Notes under the pieces: generated by a model
Told to the model about the DNA's origin: nothing
The model's database searches: none
The model's input: only the letters and a program-made list of their open reading frames with translations
Assembly: GCA_937911325.1 (NCBI GenBank)
Contig: CALDSD010000016.1
Coordinates: forward strand, 1 to 49,964
Source of the DNA: an uncultured Neomegalonema sp.
Lineage (GTDB): Bacteria; Pseudomonadota; Alphaproteobacteria; Rhodobacterales; Rhodobacteraceae
Direction: 5' to 3'
DNA: 49,964 nucleotides
Translations under genes and position numbers: made by a program
Shown: piece by piece, positions 28,678-38,181 of the stretch
How the letters are laid out: each line of letters opens with the position of its first letter
Numbering within the stretch: position 1 is the first letter of the stretch

Positions 28678-29874
28678 TCAAGCGCACTCTTTGACCGCGA
28701 TATGTCGCTCGGCGACCCTGCGAGCTTCGGCGTCGACTTCTAGCGAATCCGAGAGCGAACCAAGTGTTCTGGCGGCGACCTGCTCGAGCGTCGCCTCGAC
28801 AACCCAAGCAATGTCCAGGAACCCGATCCGCCCGCCCACGAACGCGTCCACGGCGACTTCGTTCGACGCATTGAGCGCGCAAGGGCTGGATCCGCCCGCG
28901 GCAAGCGCCTCGCGGGCCAGGCGCAGAGCCGGGAAGCGAGCCTCGTCGGGCTTCTCAAACTCAAGTCGGCGAACCTTTGAGAAGTCCAGACGCTCCACCG
29001 GCGCGGCGACGCGACGCGGCCACCCCAGCGCATACGCGATTGGCGTTCGCATGTCGGGCACGCCCATCTGGGCGAGAACCGACCCGTCGACATATCCGAC
29101 CATGGAGTGAACGATTGACTGAGGGTGGACGACGACCTCGATCTGATCGGCGGACACCGGAAACAAGTAGGCGGCCTCGATGAACTCCAGCGCCTTGTTG
29201 AACATCGTCGCGCTGTCGATCGTGATCTTTCCGCCCATTGACCAGTTTGGATGCTGAAGGGCCTGGGCCGGCGTCACACGCGCCATCTCTTCCAGCGACA
29301 GTCGCCGAAATGGTCCGCCAGAGGCCGTCAGGATCAACCTTTCGACGGCTTCATTCTGATGCTGATCGAAAACCTGAAAGATCGCATTGTGTTCACTGTC
29401 CACTGGCAAAAGCTGGCCGCCGCTCTGGCGAAGCTCCCGCACGAACGCCGCGCCGGCGCAAACCATCGTCTCCTTGTTGGCCAAGGCGACGACGCGACTG
29501 GCTCGGGCGGCGGCGAAACTGGGACGAAGGCTCGCCGCGCCGGCGATCGCCACCATCGTCCAATCCGTCGCCTCCGCGGCGGCGTCACAGACGGCTTCGG
29601 CCCCGGCCGCAACCCGGACGCTCGTGCCCGACAGCCGGTCTCGCAGATCACGATACGCCGCCTCGTCCGCGCAGACGGCCAGCTCCGCGCCAAACTCGAT
29701 CGCTGCGTCCGCAAGCTTGTCATAGGCGCCTTTCGCGGTCAGAGCGACCACATCGAACGCCTCTCGCCCGCCATGCGCGCGCAACACATCGAGAGTGCTC
29801 TCGCCGATCGAACCTGTCGCGCCCAGAACCGAGATCCGACGGCGCTCGCCTGCGGCGTCATCGGCGCTCACCAT
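28678..29874 (-). CDS. dxr: 1-deoxy-D-xylulose 5-phosphate reductoisomerase
   Basis: A 398-residue NADPH enzyme making 2-C-methylerythritol 4-phosphate in the non-mevalonate isoprenoid pathway. Motifs: ISVLGATGSIGEST (nucleotide binding), ALANKETMVCAG, PVDSEHNAIFQ with metal-binding Asp/Glu, TASGGPFR, HPNWSMGGKITIDSATM.NK and VVHPQSIVHSMV. ATG 29874 has AAGGAG eight bases upstream and overlaps the cdsA end by seven bases. The product feeds undecaprenyl synthesis by UppS in the same operon. Confidence 0.96.
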   Translation of the reverse strand: MVSADDAAGERRRISVLGATGSIGESTLDVLRAHGGREAFDVVALTAKGAYDKLADAAIEFGAELAVCADEAAYRDLRDRLSGTSVRVAAGAEAVCDAAAEATDWTMVAIAGAASLRPSFAAARASRVVALANKETMVCAGAAFVRELRQSGGQLLPVDSEHNAIFQVFDQHQNEAVERLILTASGGPFRRLSLEEMARVTPAQALQHPNWSMGGKITIDSATMFNKALEFIEAAYLFPVSADQIEVVVHPQSIVHSMVGYVDGSVLAQMGVPDMRTPIAYALGWPRRVAAPVERLDFSKVRRLEFEKPDEARFPALRLAREALAAGGSSPCALNASNEVAVDAFVGGRIGFLDIAWVVEATLEQVAARTLGSLSDSLEVDAEARRVAERHIAVKECA

Positions 29875-30761
29875 ATGAATATCTCCTTGCCGCGCACGAA
29901 GGTGACGACAGCAGCGACGAGGGTCGCCGCCATTAGACCGTCGAGCCGATCCAACGCGCCCCCGTGACCGGGGATCAAGTTGCTGGCGTCCTTCACGCCG
30001 AACCTCCGTTTCAAGCGGCTCTCGCCCAAGTCGCCTGCGACCGCCAACAGCGCGGCGATCGCGGAGACCGTACACACTTCTTCAGCATAGGTGCCTGTCG
30101 TGAAGTAAGAAAACAGTCCGCCGACGATAAACGCCAGCCCGATCCCGCCGGCTAGGCCTGACCACGTTTTTTTGGGCGACAACTTGGGCGCCAGCTTTGG
30201 GCCCCCGATCAACCGACCGGCGAAGTAGCCGCCGACGTCGGTCGCCACGACCACGCAGACAAGCCATATGGTCGTCGCCAAACCATACTGCGGCAGCTCT
30301 CGCATCCATACAAAGGCCGCTGTCGAGGCGGCGATCACGAGAAAGCCCGGCCCCGTCCAGCGACCACGATGACCGTCGATCAGCCAGAAAGCGATCGCCG
30401 CCGCGAGCGCAAACAGACCCGCAACCCAAAACTCATCCGCTGAAAAGGCCAGAATCGGCGCAGCGAAGGCCGTCGCGGCGAACGCGACCGCCAGGAACTT
30501 CTGTCGCGGCCGGGTGGATGGGTCGAACCGTACGAAGCCCCGGTACTCCCAGGCCATAGCCGCAGCGCCCGCTGCGCTAAGCAGCGCTGTGACCCACCCG
30601 CCAAGGTAGATCGCGCCAGCCGCCGCCACGCCGAGCAAAACACCCGACAGCGTTCTCAGCCTCAAGTCGAAGAAGACGTCGTTCAGGGGCGCTCGATCCG
30701 ACGGCGCCGCCGGCCCTTCCACCGGTTTCTCAGTCGGATTGCTCGGCGGCTCCGGCCTCAC
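29868..30761 (-). CDS. cdsA: Phosphatidate cytidylyltransferase
   Basis: A 297-residue polytopic membrane enzyme making CDP-diacylglycerol, the precursor of all phospholipids. About eight hydrophobic spans are visible. The CDS signature is near the C terminus: VATDVGGYFAGRLIGGPKLAPK, SPKKTWSGLAGG, GDLGESRLKRRFGVKD, IPGHGGALDRLDG. Start is GTG 30761 overlapping the uppS stop (GTGA). A Pro-rich N-terminal ~25 residues precede the first span. Confidence 0.94.
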   Translation of the reverse strand: MRPEPPSNPTEKPVEGPAAPSDRAPLNDVFFDLRLRTLSGVLLGVAAAGAIYLGGWVTALLSAAGAAAMAWEYRGFVRFDPSTRPRQKFLAVAFAATAFAAPILAFSADEFWVAGLFALAAAIAFWLIDGHRGRWTGPGFLVIAASTAAFVWMRELPQYGLATTIWLVCVVVATDVGGYFAGRLIGGPKLAPKLSPKKTWSGLAGGIGLAFIVGGLFSYFTTGTYAEEVCTVSAIAALLAVAGDLGESRLKRRFGVKDASNLIPGHGGALDRLDGLMAATLVAAVVTFVRGKEIFIW

Positions 30762-31558
30762 CCGGCGACAGCGCCGTAGCGCCGATTGCGGCCGTCATAT
30801 CGAGCCAGGGACCGAGCGAACGCCTCCCGATCGAAGTCCGGCCATAGCTCAGGCGCGAAGACCAGCTCGGAATAGGCCGCTTGCCACAGCAAAAAGTTGG
30901 ACAAACGTTGTTCGCCGCTGGTTCGAATGATCAGGTCCGGGTCAGGCAAGCCTTCGGTGAAAAGCTCCCGACGCAGAGCGTTCTCGTCAATATCGACCGG
31001 CGACATCTCTCCCGCGGCGACTTTGGCGGCGAGCCGACGGGTCGCATTCACCATTTCCGCCCGTCCGCCATAGTTGATCGCGATCGACACGGTGAGGCGT
31101 ACGTTGTGGCGCGTGGTTTCCTCAAGCGAGCGCATCATTCGTTGAATGTCGGGCGGCAGCGGCATCGGATCGCCGATGAAGCGGACCCGCACGCCTTCCC
31201 GGTTCAGTTGCGCCGACTCGCGCTGGAGGTAAATGCGAAACAAATGCATCAGTCCGCTGACCTCGGTCATCGGACGCTTCCAGTTCTCGGTCGAGAAGGC
31301 GTAGAGCGTTAGATACTCGATGCCCAGATCGGGGCACGCTTCGACGATAGCGCGCACTGAATCGACGCCCCGACGGTGCCCCGCCAGCCGCGGCAACTTT
31401 CGCGCCGAAGCCCAACGACCATTGCCGTCCATGATGATCGCGACATGGGGCGGCCCCGCGGTCGCCAGGACCGGGCCTTTGCCCGCGCAAGGAAGCTGAT
31501 CGGAACCAGAACGGGCCTGGTTCTGAGATGCGCTCGTATCGTCGTCAATGCGCCGCAT
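30758..31558 (-). CDS. uppS: Undecaprenyl diphosphate synthase
   Basis: A 266-residue cis-prenyltransferase making the C55 carrier lipid for peptidoglycan and LPS. The catalytic Asp44 is in IIMDGNGRWA; LPRLAGHRRGVDSV, YAFSTENWKRP, INYGGRAE and DLIIRTSGEQRLSNFL are conserved. The first ~35 residues are a polar extension. Two starts compete: ATG 31558, and an in-frame TTG at 31567 that lies four bases after GGAG. The gene is coupled to cdsA by a four-base overlap. Confidence 0.95.
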   Translation of the reverse strand: MRRIDDDTSASQNQARSGSDQLPCAGKGPVLATAGPPHVAIIMDGNGRWASARKLPRLAGHRRGVDSVRAIVEACPDLGIEYLTLYAFSTENWKRPMTEVSGLMHLFRIYLQRESAQLNREGVRVRFIGDPMPLPPDIQRMMRSLEETTRHNVRLTVSIAINYGGRAEMVNATRRLAAKVAAGEMSPVDIDENALRRELFTEGLPDPDLIIRTSGEQRLSNFLLWQAAYSELVFAPELWPDFDREAFARSLARYDGRNRRYGAVAG

Positions 31559-31634
31559 GCTTTTCAACTTTCTCCTTCACCGGCTTCACCCACCCGGACA
31601 AGTCGTGTTTCTCCGGCCCAGTGTGCAGACCACC

Positions 31635-32204
31635 TTAAACCTGCATTATTTCTTCTTCCTTGCTAGAAAGCGCTGCATCCACTTTTGCGACCTCGCCATC
31701 CGTCAAGCTCTGGATTTCGTCCTGATAGAGCTTCTGCTCGTCCTCTGACATGCCATCTGACTTGGCTTTCTTGATCTGGTCCATTCCATCGCGTCGGACG
31801 TTGCGAATTGCGACCCGCGCTTTCTCGGCGTACTGCCCCGCGACCTTGGCGAGTTCGCGGCGCCGTTCCTCGTTTAGCTCGGGAATGGGGATTCTGAGCA
31901 ACGTCCCGTCTACAACCGGATTGACGCCCAATCCCGAGTTTCGGATCGCCTTATCGACGGCGCCCACCAGCGACTTGTCCCACACATTGACGACCAACAT
32001 CCGCGGTTCGGGGACGTTGATCGTTCCAACCTGGTTGATCGGCGTTGGAGATCCGTAGGCTTCCACCGTCACAGGGTCGAGCATATTGGCCGAAGCCCGC
32101 CCCGTGCGAAGAGACGCGAATTCTTGCTTTAAAGAGGAAATCGCTCCATCCATTCGCCGGTTTAGGTCCTCCATGACCGCGTCCATGTCGACTTCGTCTG
32201 CCAT
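31635..32204 (-). CDS. frr: Ribosome recycling factor
   Basis: A 189-residue factor that, with EF-G, splits the post-termination ribosome. Landmarks: [60 protein letters not shown], and the long C-terminal helix. ATG 32204 is preceded by AGAGGAA. The last residues KEEEIMQV are typical. It stands between pyrH (99 nt upstream) and uppS. Confidence 0.97.
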   Translation of the reverse strand: MADEVDMDAVMEDLNRRMDGAISSLKQEFASLRTGRASANMLDPVTVEAYGSPTPINQVGTINVPEPRMLVVNVWDKSLVGAVDKAIRNSGLGVNPVVDGTLLRIPIPELNEERRRELAKVAGQYAEKARVAIRNVRRDGMDQIKKAKSDGMSEDEQKLYQDEIQSLTDGEVAKVDAALSSKEEEIMQV

Positions 32205-32303
32205 TTCCTCTTTCTCCCTTTTTGTTCTTTTCGGCGCAGAGGCGGCGCCATCGCGAAACTGATGCGCAGGTCGGTCCAGCATGATCGGGGCTTGCAGCGG
32301 AGG

Positions 32304-33062
32304 TTAGCCGCCCCCGCGGACAATTGTATGCGACCCGCGTCCAAAGAGAATCTGAGCGAACCCGCCCGGTTCTTGCAACGAGAAGACAATAACCGGCAAC
32401 GCATTGTCGCGAGCCAGCGCAATCGCCGCCGCGTCCATCACTTGCAGGTTCCGGAACAGGACTTCGGTGTAGCTCACCTCGTCGTAACGCTTGGCGTCCG
32501 GATTGGAGCGGGGGTCGCTCTCATAAACGCCGTCGACTTGAGTTCCCTTCCATAAGGCGTCGCATCCCATTTCCACGGCCCGCAACGCAGCGGCCGTGTC
32601 GGTCGTGAAAAACGGGTTCCCCGTGCCTGCGGCGAAAATGACGACGCGATCTTGCTCCAGATGTCGGACCGCGCGCGTGCGGATATAAGGTTCGCAGACT
32701 GTCGGCATCGGGATCGCCGACTGGACCCGGGCGTCGATGCCGTGCTTTTCCAGCGCGGATTGCATTGCGAGGGCGTTCATGATCGTTGCGAGCATGCCCA
32801 TGTAATCAGCCGACGCCCGGTCCATGCCGTCAGCGGCGCCCGCAAGGCCCCGGAAGATGTTTCCGCCGCCCACGACCAGCGCCAATTGTACGCCAGTTTC
32901 GCGCAAGGCCTTAATCTGACTGGCGATTTGGTCGATCGTGGGAGGATGAATGCCGTAGCCGGCCTCCCCCATCAAAGCTTCGCCTGAGATTTTGAGAAGA
33001 ATTCTCCGATAGAGCGGCTTTTCCGCGTCTCCATCAGGTTCCGCTGTCGGATCTGGGCTCAT
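32304..33062 (-). CDS. pyrH: Uridylate kinase (UMP kinase)
   Basis: A 252-residue hexameric amino-acid-kinase-fold enzyme phosphorylating UMP to UDP. Seen: [41 protein letters not shown], and [19 protein letters not shown]. Its usual neighbour tsf is not upstream here: about 5 kb of other genes lies between, so pyrH needs a promoter in the 188 bases before the divergent NTPase gene. The ATG has GGAG upstream. Confidence 0.96.
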   Translation of the reverse strand: MSPDPTAEPDGDAEKPLYRRILLKISGEALMGEAGYGIHPPTIDQIASQIKALRETGVQLALVVGGGNIFRGLAGAADGMDRASADYMGMLATIMNALAMQSALEKHGIDARVQSAIPMPTVCEPYIRTRAVRHLEQDRVVIFAAGTGNPFFTTDTAAALRAVEMGCDALWKGTQVDGVYESDPRSNPDAKRYDEVSYTEVLFRNLQVMDAAAIALARDNALPVIVFSLQEPGGFAQILFGRGSHTIVRGGG

Positions 33063-33250
33063 GGGATCGGCTCCGCTCCTGCGCTCGCGCGCGCAACCTG
33101 TCTCAAAACCGCCGCGCTCGCAAGCGTCGCGGCAGTCGCACTTGTCACGCCGTCCAATCCCGCATCGGCGATACGCTTCCGCCGAGCGATGGGCTGAGCT
33201 ACGTTCGCAGCCAGACCAGAGCCCCGGTCGCCGCGAGGAAGGATACGCGT

Positions 33251-35122
33251 ATGCGCCAAGAGGAGAACGATCCGATCGCGCGATTGTCGGAGGCGGCGCC
33301 GATGTTCATGCGCGCGCGGGGATTTCATCTCGAGGAAATCGAACCGGGGGTCTATCTCGGACAATCGCCGGATCGAGCGACGCAAGTCGGCTTGCTGGTG
33401 CCCGAGCGCTTGGGCGGAGGCGACAACGTCGACCTGACCTGGGCGTTGAACGGACTTGCCTTGTTGCGCCAACGCGGCGTCGTCAGCCGAGCGCCGATTG
33501 TACGCGCGTCAGCGGCCGGTCTGTCCAACGAAGACCGCGCCAAGATCTCGGAAAATGGCGGCGCCCTGCTTTTTCCACTTCAGTTCTATGACATCGACTT
33601 CCGAGGCGCCCAGGAGGACGCAGCCGCAAAGAACATCGATGATCGGCTGCGACGCGAGATCGCGCGAGAGCGGATCGACCGGCGGGCGCCCCAACCGTTC
33701 CGCCGCCTTCCCAGCGTGGGCGCGACAGATGCGCCGATCGAAGGCGGAGATCTGTTGGATCATCTGCTTTCGGAGATGTCAGGCCGACCTCAAAGCGCCC
33801 GGATCCGCGTGATTTCAGGCCCCGCCGGGGTTGGGAAGAGCGTGCTTCTAAGCGAGCTTCTGGCGCGGCTGCATGACCGGTTCAACGACGCAAAGCGCGC
33901 AAACGGCCTCGCGGCGCGACCGCTGATGTTCAAGCCCGACGAGCTTGGCAGCCAGGACGAAAGCACCGCCGCCGAAGTGATCCGGCGTATGCTCGACGCC
34001 AGTCTTCTCGCCCATGTCGCCGACACAGCGGTCGATTGGCTGAACAACAGCGGCCTTTCGGTCTGGGCGTTCGACGGCCTCGACGAATTCTACCGCCGCC
34101 AAAGCGACTTTTTCGAAACGCTCGGTCGGAAACTGTCGACGCCCGGAAGCCGGTCCCAGATCTTGATCTGCACGCGCGACTCGCTGATGTCTTCAGCGCC
34201 CGCCCTGATCGAGTTCCTTCAGGCGCAACACGCCCGCGATCCGGAAAGCGTCGCCCTCTACGAACTCGCTCGGTGGGACAGAGCCGCCAAGCGCAGCTTC
34301 CTGGAGATGCGGTTGGAAGACAGCGCGGCGGTCGACCACGTCATGGCGAGGCTCGACGCCGAGCCCGCGCTCGACGGACTGACCGACCTGCCCTTTTACG
34401 CCGACCTCTTCCTGGCGTCTGTGGACGAAAGCGGGAGCGCCGATGTGTCCGACGAGTTCGGGCTGTTGCAGGCCGCAGTCGATGCGCTGATCTCGAGAGA
34501 GAGCCGAAAGCTGAAGATTGACTGGGACGTCTTCGTCACACGATCGGAAGAAACCGAGTTGAAACGTCTCGCCGCGCACCAGGCGGCGACGGGGCTGGGC
34601 GTCGACGGCGCCAATCTCTTCGCCGATGCGTTGCATGACCTGGGGCAGGCCAACCTCGAGCAGCTCCTGGGCGCGGCCGCCCACTACTATCGTTTCGGCG
34701 CCGCGGACGGAAAAGGCTTGGCGCAGATCTCGGCCGAAGAATGGGGGGCGGTCCTGGCGCCCGTGTACCTGGGCGACGACCTGGATGAAGAGCGCGAAGA
34801 ACGCTTGGTTCTGGCCTTGATGCAGTTCGCGTTTTTCAGCCGTGGCGAGGATGAAGGCGGCATTGCGTTCACCCACGATCTGATCGCCGACTACCTCGCG
34901 GCGAAGTTCGCGCTCGAATGGATCGCTGGGGATCCTGGCAACCCGGCGACGTTGAGATTCGCGCTGGGCCGCCGCGAAGATGCGCAGGGCACAGTGTTCT
35001 TTAGATACCTCGCAAGCCAGATCAACGCCGACCCAACTTTGAAAGGCGTGTTGAAACCTCATTTGGCCAGCGACAAGCTCAAAGGGCCCGCGCTTAGCAC
35101 CGCCGCGGCCTTGCTCGGTTAG
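33251..35122 (+). CDS. NACHT/STAND-type NTPase with unassigned N-terminal domain
   Basis: A 623-residue soluble protein. Residues 1-150 form a domain I do not recognise ([27 protein letters not shown]). The NTPase core has Walker A GPAGVGKS (190-197), Walker [10 protein letters not shown] (271-279) with the DGLDE form typical of NACHT proteins, and ILICTRDS around Arg309 as a sensor-1 candidate. [15 protein letters not shown] (540-554) resembles the conserved segment found near the end of NACHT modules. No membrane helix, TIR, LRR, TPR or WD repeats are visible; only about 70 residues follow. AGGAAGG precedes ATG 33251. It is 8 nt ahead of a secreted BMP-family gene. A sensing or anti-phage role is plausible but not shown. 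Confidence 0.7.
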   Translation: MRQEENDPIARLSEAAPMFMRARGFHLEEIEPGVYLGQSPDRATQVGLLVPERLGGGDNVDLTWALNGLALLRQRGVVSRAPIVRASAAGLSNEDRAKISENGGALLFPLQFYDIDFRGAQEDAAAKNIDDRLRREIARERIDRRAPQPFRRLPSVGATDAPIEGGDLLDHLLSEMSGRPQSARIRVISGPAGVGKSVLLSELLARLHDRFNDAKRANGLAARPLMFKPDELGSQDESTAAEVIRRMLDASLLAHVADTAVDWLNNSGLSVWAFDGLDEFYRRQSDFFETLGRKLSTPGSRSQILICTRDSLMSSAPALIEFLQAQHARDPESVALYELARWDRAAKRSFLEMRLEDSAAVDHVMARLDAEPALDGLTDLPFYADLFLASVDESGSADVSDEFGLLQAAVDALISRESRKLKIDWDVFVTRSEETELKRLAAHQAATGLGVDGANLFADALHDLGQANLEQLLGAAAHYYRFGAADGKGLAQISAEEWGAVLAPVYLGDDLDEEREERLVLALMQFAFFSRGEDEGGIAFTHDLIADYLAAKFALEWIAGDPGNPATLRFALGRREDAQGTVFFRYLASQINADPTLKGVLKPHLASDKLKGPALSTAAALLG

Positions 35123-35130
35123 AGGCGCGC

Positions 35131-36129
35131 ATGCGGACGACTGATCAGATCCTGTCGAAACGCCTCTGCGCCACGTTAGGCGCGCTCTGCGTGTTCTTCG
35201 CGCTCTCTTTCAACTCGGTCTCAGCTCAGAACGACGCGCCCCGCGCGGACGAAACTCTGGACATCGCCGTTGTGATGGCTCTCAACAGCTCCGCCGGGTG
35301 GGATCTTTCGTTTCGAGAGGCGCTCGAACGCTTCGCGGCGCGCCCGCCCGAGGATCTGTCCATTCGCGCCACGCTCTACGCGCCGGCGCCAAACCGATTG
35401 CGGGACCTCGCTGAAAGTCAGAGGTATGACGTCATTTGGGCGCATAGCCACGCCTCGGATCGAGTTGAACCGCTGATGCTCGCACACCCGCGTGTGTTGT
35501 TCGTCGTCGCTGGAGACGGCAACCGACCCCTGGGCGGTGCGCAGCTCTGGGTGATGAAACGGCTGCATGAACCCAGCTGGCTGCTTGGGGCGCTTGCCGC
35601 ACGGCTATCGAAAAGCGGCGTGATCGGCGTTGTCGGCACGGTCCCCTACGCCGACGTGAATGATCAGATGAACGCATTTTTGGCGGGCGCACGCGAAACT
35701 CGGCCCGACATCAGAACGCACGTCAGCTTTATCGATGCTTGGAGCGGCGCCGACAAGGTTGCTGCGGCGACCGCCGCCCAATCTGCGCAAGGCGCCGACA
35801 TCGTGTTCCGTTTGGCGTCGGGCAAAACCCCATGCGCCGAGCTGAACGTCAGGTGCTTTGGCAATTTCACCGCCGATCCCGACGCCATCGCAAGCGCCTT
35901 GGCTTTGTGGGAAGCGGACCTGAGGCTCGCAGCGGAGGTCTGGCGGAAAGGCTCTCCCCTCGCCGCGCCGAAGGAGGGCGTTTGGCGCGGCCTCGCCCAA
36001 CACGGCGTCGGATTACATATCGACAGCGCCGAGGTCTCGCCTGGTCAAGTCGCAGAGATAGAGCGCCTGCAGCGTGAAATCGCAAACGGCGACCGCGTGA
36101 TCCCGATCGATCCTCGGCGCCCACGCTGA
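35131..36129 (+). CDS. Secreted BMP-family (PnrA-like) substrate-binding protein
   Basis: A 332-residue protein with a signal peptide (LCATLGALCVFFALSFNSVSA, cut after Ala32) and no lipobox. The mature part matches the BMP/Med family of nucleoside-binding periplasmic proteins: LDIAVVMALNSSAGWDLSF, YDVIWAHSH, and above all KSGVIGVVGTVPYADVNDQ with NAFLAGARETRPDI and VSFIDAWSGADK. Known relatives feed nucleosides to ABC importers, but no permease or ATPase gene is near. It starts 8 nt after the NTPase gene (GAGG before ATG), so both are one operon. It may sense rather than import; that is inference. Confidence 0.75.
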   Translation: MRTTDQILSKRLCATLGALCVFFALSFNSVSAQNDAPRADETLDIAVVMALNSSAGWDLSFREALERFAARPPEDLSIRATLYAPAPNRLRDLAESQRYDVIWAHSHASDRVEPLMLAHPRVLFVVAGDGNRPLGGAQLWVMKRLHEPSWLLGALAARLSKSGVIGVVGTVPYADVNDQMNAFLAGARETRPDIRTHVSFIDAWSGADKVAAATAAQSAQGADIVFRLASGKTPCAELNVRCFGNFTADPDAIASALALWEADLRLAAEVWRKGSPLAAPKEGVWRGLAQHGVGLHIDSAEVSPGQVAEIERLQREIANGDRVIPIDPRRPR

Positions 36130-36163
36130 TCCCGAAAAGCGCATGAACTCGGCGACGGCGAGC

Positions 36164-36403
36164 TTAGTGGAGTCCCCGTCCGGTGGTCGAGCCCGAGCTC
36201 CCGTCGCCGTCTTCGGTCGGCTCCTCGTCGTCCGAGCGCGTCGGCGAGCTGATCGGCGACCGCGTTTTCTGAAACGACTTTATGAGGTCGATGAGCGCTT
36301 GGCGCACCTGGTCGTCTTCGATCTGGCTTATGATCTGCGCAAGCTCATCGCTGAGCTCCGGCCCTTCGCGCGCGAAGGGCTCGTCATCCGAGTCCGTTGA
36401 CAA
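36164..36403 (-). CDS. Small acidic protein, 79 aa, hypothetical
   Basis: The product has a polar acidic start (STDSDDEPFAREGP), one strongly amphipathic helix (LSDELAQIISQIEDD, VRQALIDLIKSFQK) and a disordered Ser/Asp/Gly tail. The start is TTG, with TGAGGTG about seven bases upstream and no in-frame ATG. I do not recognise a family. It converges with the BMP gene (34 nt). A competing plus-strand frame over the same bases lacks a ribosome site. A 20-bp perfect palindrome lies inside the coding region. Confidence 0.5.
   Translation of the reverse strand: MSTDSDDEPFAREGPELSDELAQIISQIEDDQVRQALIDLIKSFQKTRSPISSPTRSDDEEPTEDGDGSSGSTTGRGLH
36361..36380. repeat. Perfect 20-bp palindrome
   Basis: GCCCTTCGCG followed by CGCGAAGGGC, with no spacer. 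It lies about 24 bases inside the 79-aa gene from its start. As DNA it could bind a dimeric protein; as RNA it would be a hairpin close to the start. It may also simply reflect codon choice. Confidence 0.6.
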
Positions 36404-36504
36404 AGATGCACCTCAAGTCTGTGGAGTCGCACCCACCGCTTCGAGGTCATTTTCCTTACAAAGACTTAAGGGATCGCTAAAAGCCGCTGGTTTTGTCGCA
36501 TCCG

Positions 36505-38094
36505 TCAGTTCGCTGAATGCAAGGGCGCGCGGTCGAGCCGGTAAACCCCGTATCTGGCGCCCTTGAAGACCTCCCGCGCGATCCCGCACGTCGCTGGGCG
36601 TTCGCCCAACCGCGCAACCAGGTGGGTCACGCCCTCTTCGCCAGCCAACCGTTCAAGTTCAGCGCAAGACGCATCCTCGTTTCGGAAGATCTGCCGCGCC
36701 GTGTTGATCCGGCGAAACCACTCGATGACCTCGGAATCCTGATAGGGATGCGTCTTCCAGCTGACATATTGCGGCGTCGAGGTCGTCATCCGAAAGTCGG
36801 CGTCGCGCACTCGGGTCAGATAGATCTCGCCCGACTGCGCCGTCTTTTGGACGAAGTGGTAATAGTCGTCCTTTTCCGAGGCGACGTATCGATCCCACTT
36901 CTCCCAAAGCGCCTCGCCTGTTGCCGCAACGGCAAAAAGCGCCAGGACCGTCGCCGCCCCTTTCAGACGCCGCCGGACAGAGGCGGCGCCGTCGCTATAG
37001 CGTCGAACAGCCCACAGGCATGCATGCGCCAGAACGACGCTGAACGCAGTGGGCACGAGATAGGTCGACGCCCGCCATGGCGCGATCAGCCCCAGCTCGT
37101 CACTGTCCAATACCTCCTTGGCGGCGGAGGTGATGAAGATCAGCCCCCCGACAACCGCGATGAACGTTCCCAGAGGCCGCCCCCAGCTCAGCCAGACGGC
37201 GCCTGCGACCATCGCCGCTTTGAACGCGGTGTCGATGTCGAGAAACCGGGTCACATTGGAGTGGTCGGGGATCCGGTATTGCGAGATGATCTCTGCTGCG
37301 CGCGCCCAAGCCTCTGGGCTGGTGGCCGGGAACGCGTTTGCGAGAAAAACGGCGTGTCCGACCACGGTTCCCGCCAACGCGAGGGATGCAAGAAGACCCG
37401 GCGGAGCCAGAGCGTCGCGATGCCGATACGCCGCGATCAAGAAACCGCCCAACAGCATCGCGCCCGGAACCACATATCCGGGATGCATCGCAACCGGCAG
37501 CACAGCCGTCCAGCACGCGGCGCCGGGACGGCGATTGAAAAACAGCGCGATCGAAATCAGGAAAAAGACGCCGAAGTTCTGCGGTTCGAGCATCGGGGCG
37601 ACGAGATACTGTTGAGCGAGCCCTTCCCATAGGCGTCCGCCGCCGTTCTTGAAATGCGAGAGCGCAGCGATTGCGATGAACAAGGCGCTGAACGCCGCCG
37701 CATGCCGCCCCGGAGCGACGGCGAGCCTCGCCACCGCATACAAACCACACAGGAAAACGCCGAAAAGCGCCGCTTGCGTCAGGTAGAAGACGATCGGTCC
37801 GATCGCTGCAAGCGCGAACTCGACGTAGACTGTGAACAAAGGCAGGCCGTTCTTCGTGTTGGCTTGCCAGTCTTCGGAGAGCAGACCCAATCCCGCCTGG
37901 GCCGCGCCATGGAGGAACTTTGTGTTCTGGTTTGAAAAATAGAGAGGCTGTGTCTGGTAAAGAAGGAAAAACCAGGCCGTCAAACCCAGCCAAATCGCCA
38001 AGTTGACCGTTCCGGACGTCGCGAGCCGGGGCGCGACGACCACGTCGCCAGAGCGCCCGGGCGCGCCGTCGCTACGGCCGGCTCCCGTCGACAT
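36505..38094 (-). CDS. Polytopic membrane protein, GT-C-like (DUF6798-type, tentative)
   Basis: A 529-residue protein with about ten or more predicted membrane helices through residue ~390, then a soluble C-terminal domain. The overall plan, a multi-span part plus a periplasmic tail (DADFRMTTSTPQYVSW, HPYQDSEVIEWFRRI), resembles GT-C fold glycosyltransferases and their relatives and, from memory, DUF6798 proteins. No catalytic residue can be assigned with confidence. ATG 38094 follows GGAGG at five bases. It lies 87 nt after tsf on the same strand and may be read through from it. Confidence 0.5.
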   Translation of the reverse strand: MSTGAGRSDGAPGRSGDVVVAPRLATSGTVNLAIWLGLTAWFFLLYQTQPLYFSNQNTKFLHGAAQAGLGLLSEDWQANTKNGLPLFTVYVEFALAAIGPIVFYLTQAALFGVFLCGLYAVARLAVAPGRHAAAFSALFIAIAALSHFKNGGGRLWEGLAQQYLVAPMLEPQNFGVFFLISIALFFNRRPGAACWTAVLPVAMHPGYVVPGAMLLGGFLIAAYRHRDALAPPGLLASLALAGTVVGHAVFLANAFPATSPEAWARAAEIISQYRIPDHSNVTRFLDIDTAFKAAMVAGAVWLSWGRPLGTFIAVVGGLIFITSAAKEVLDSDELGLIAPWRASTYLVPTAFSVVLAHACLWAVRRYSDGAASVRRRLKGAATVLALFAVAATGEALWEKWDRYVASEKDDYYHFVQKTAQSGEIYLTRVRDADFRMTTSTPQYVSWKTHPYQDSEVIEWFRRINTARQIFRNEDASCAELERLAGEEGVTHLVARLGERPATCGIAREVFKGARYGVYRLDRAPLHSAN

Positions 38095-38135
38095 TCCGCC
38101 TCCACCCCTTCTAAGTCGCGCGTGTCCGCGCACCG

Positions 38136-38159
38136 GCGGGCGCGCTCAGCAGCGCCCGC
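38136..38159 (-). terminator. GC hairpin after tsf
   Basis: Eight perfect pairs, GCGGGCGC (38136-38143) with GCGCCCGC (38152-38159), 8-nt loop, between the tsf stop and the next minus-strand gene. There is no U-tract, so it may stabilise the tsf mRNA end or act as a weak terminator. Confidence 0.35.
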
Positions 38160-38181
38160 GCGGTTACTGTGTCGTCGCAGT

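Noticed and set aside
36143-36400. 85-codon plus-strand frame over the 79-aa gene
   Set aside because: No ribosome site and Arg-rich shadow composition; the opposite strand gives a coherent acidic helix with a good ribosome site.
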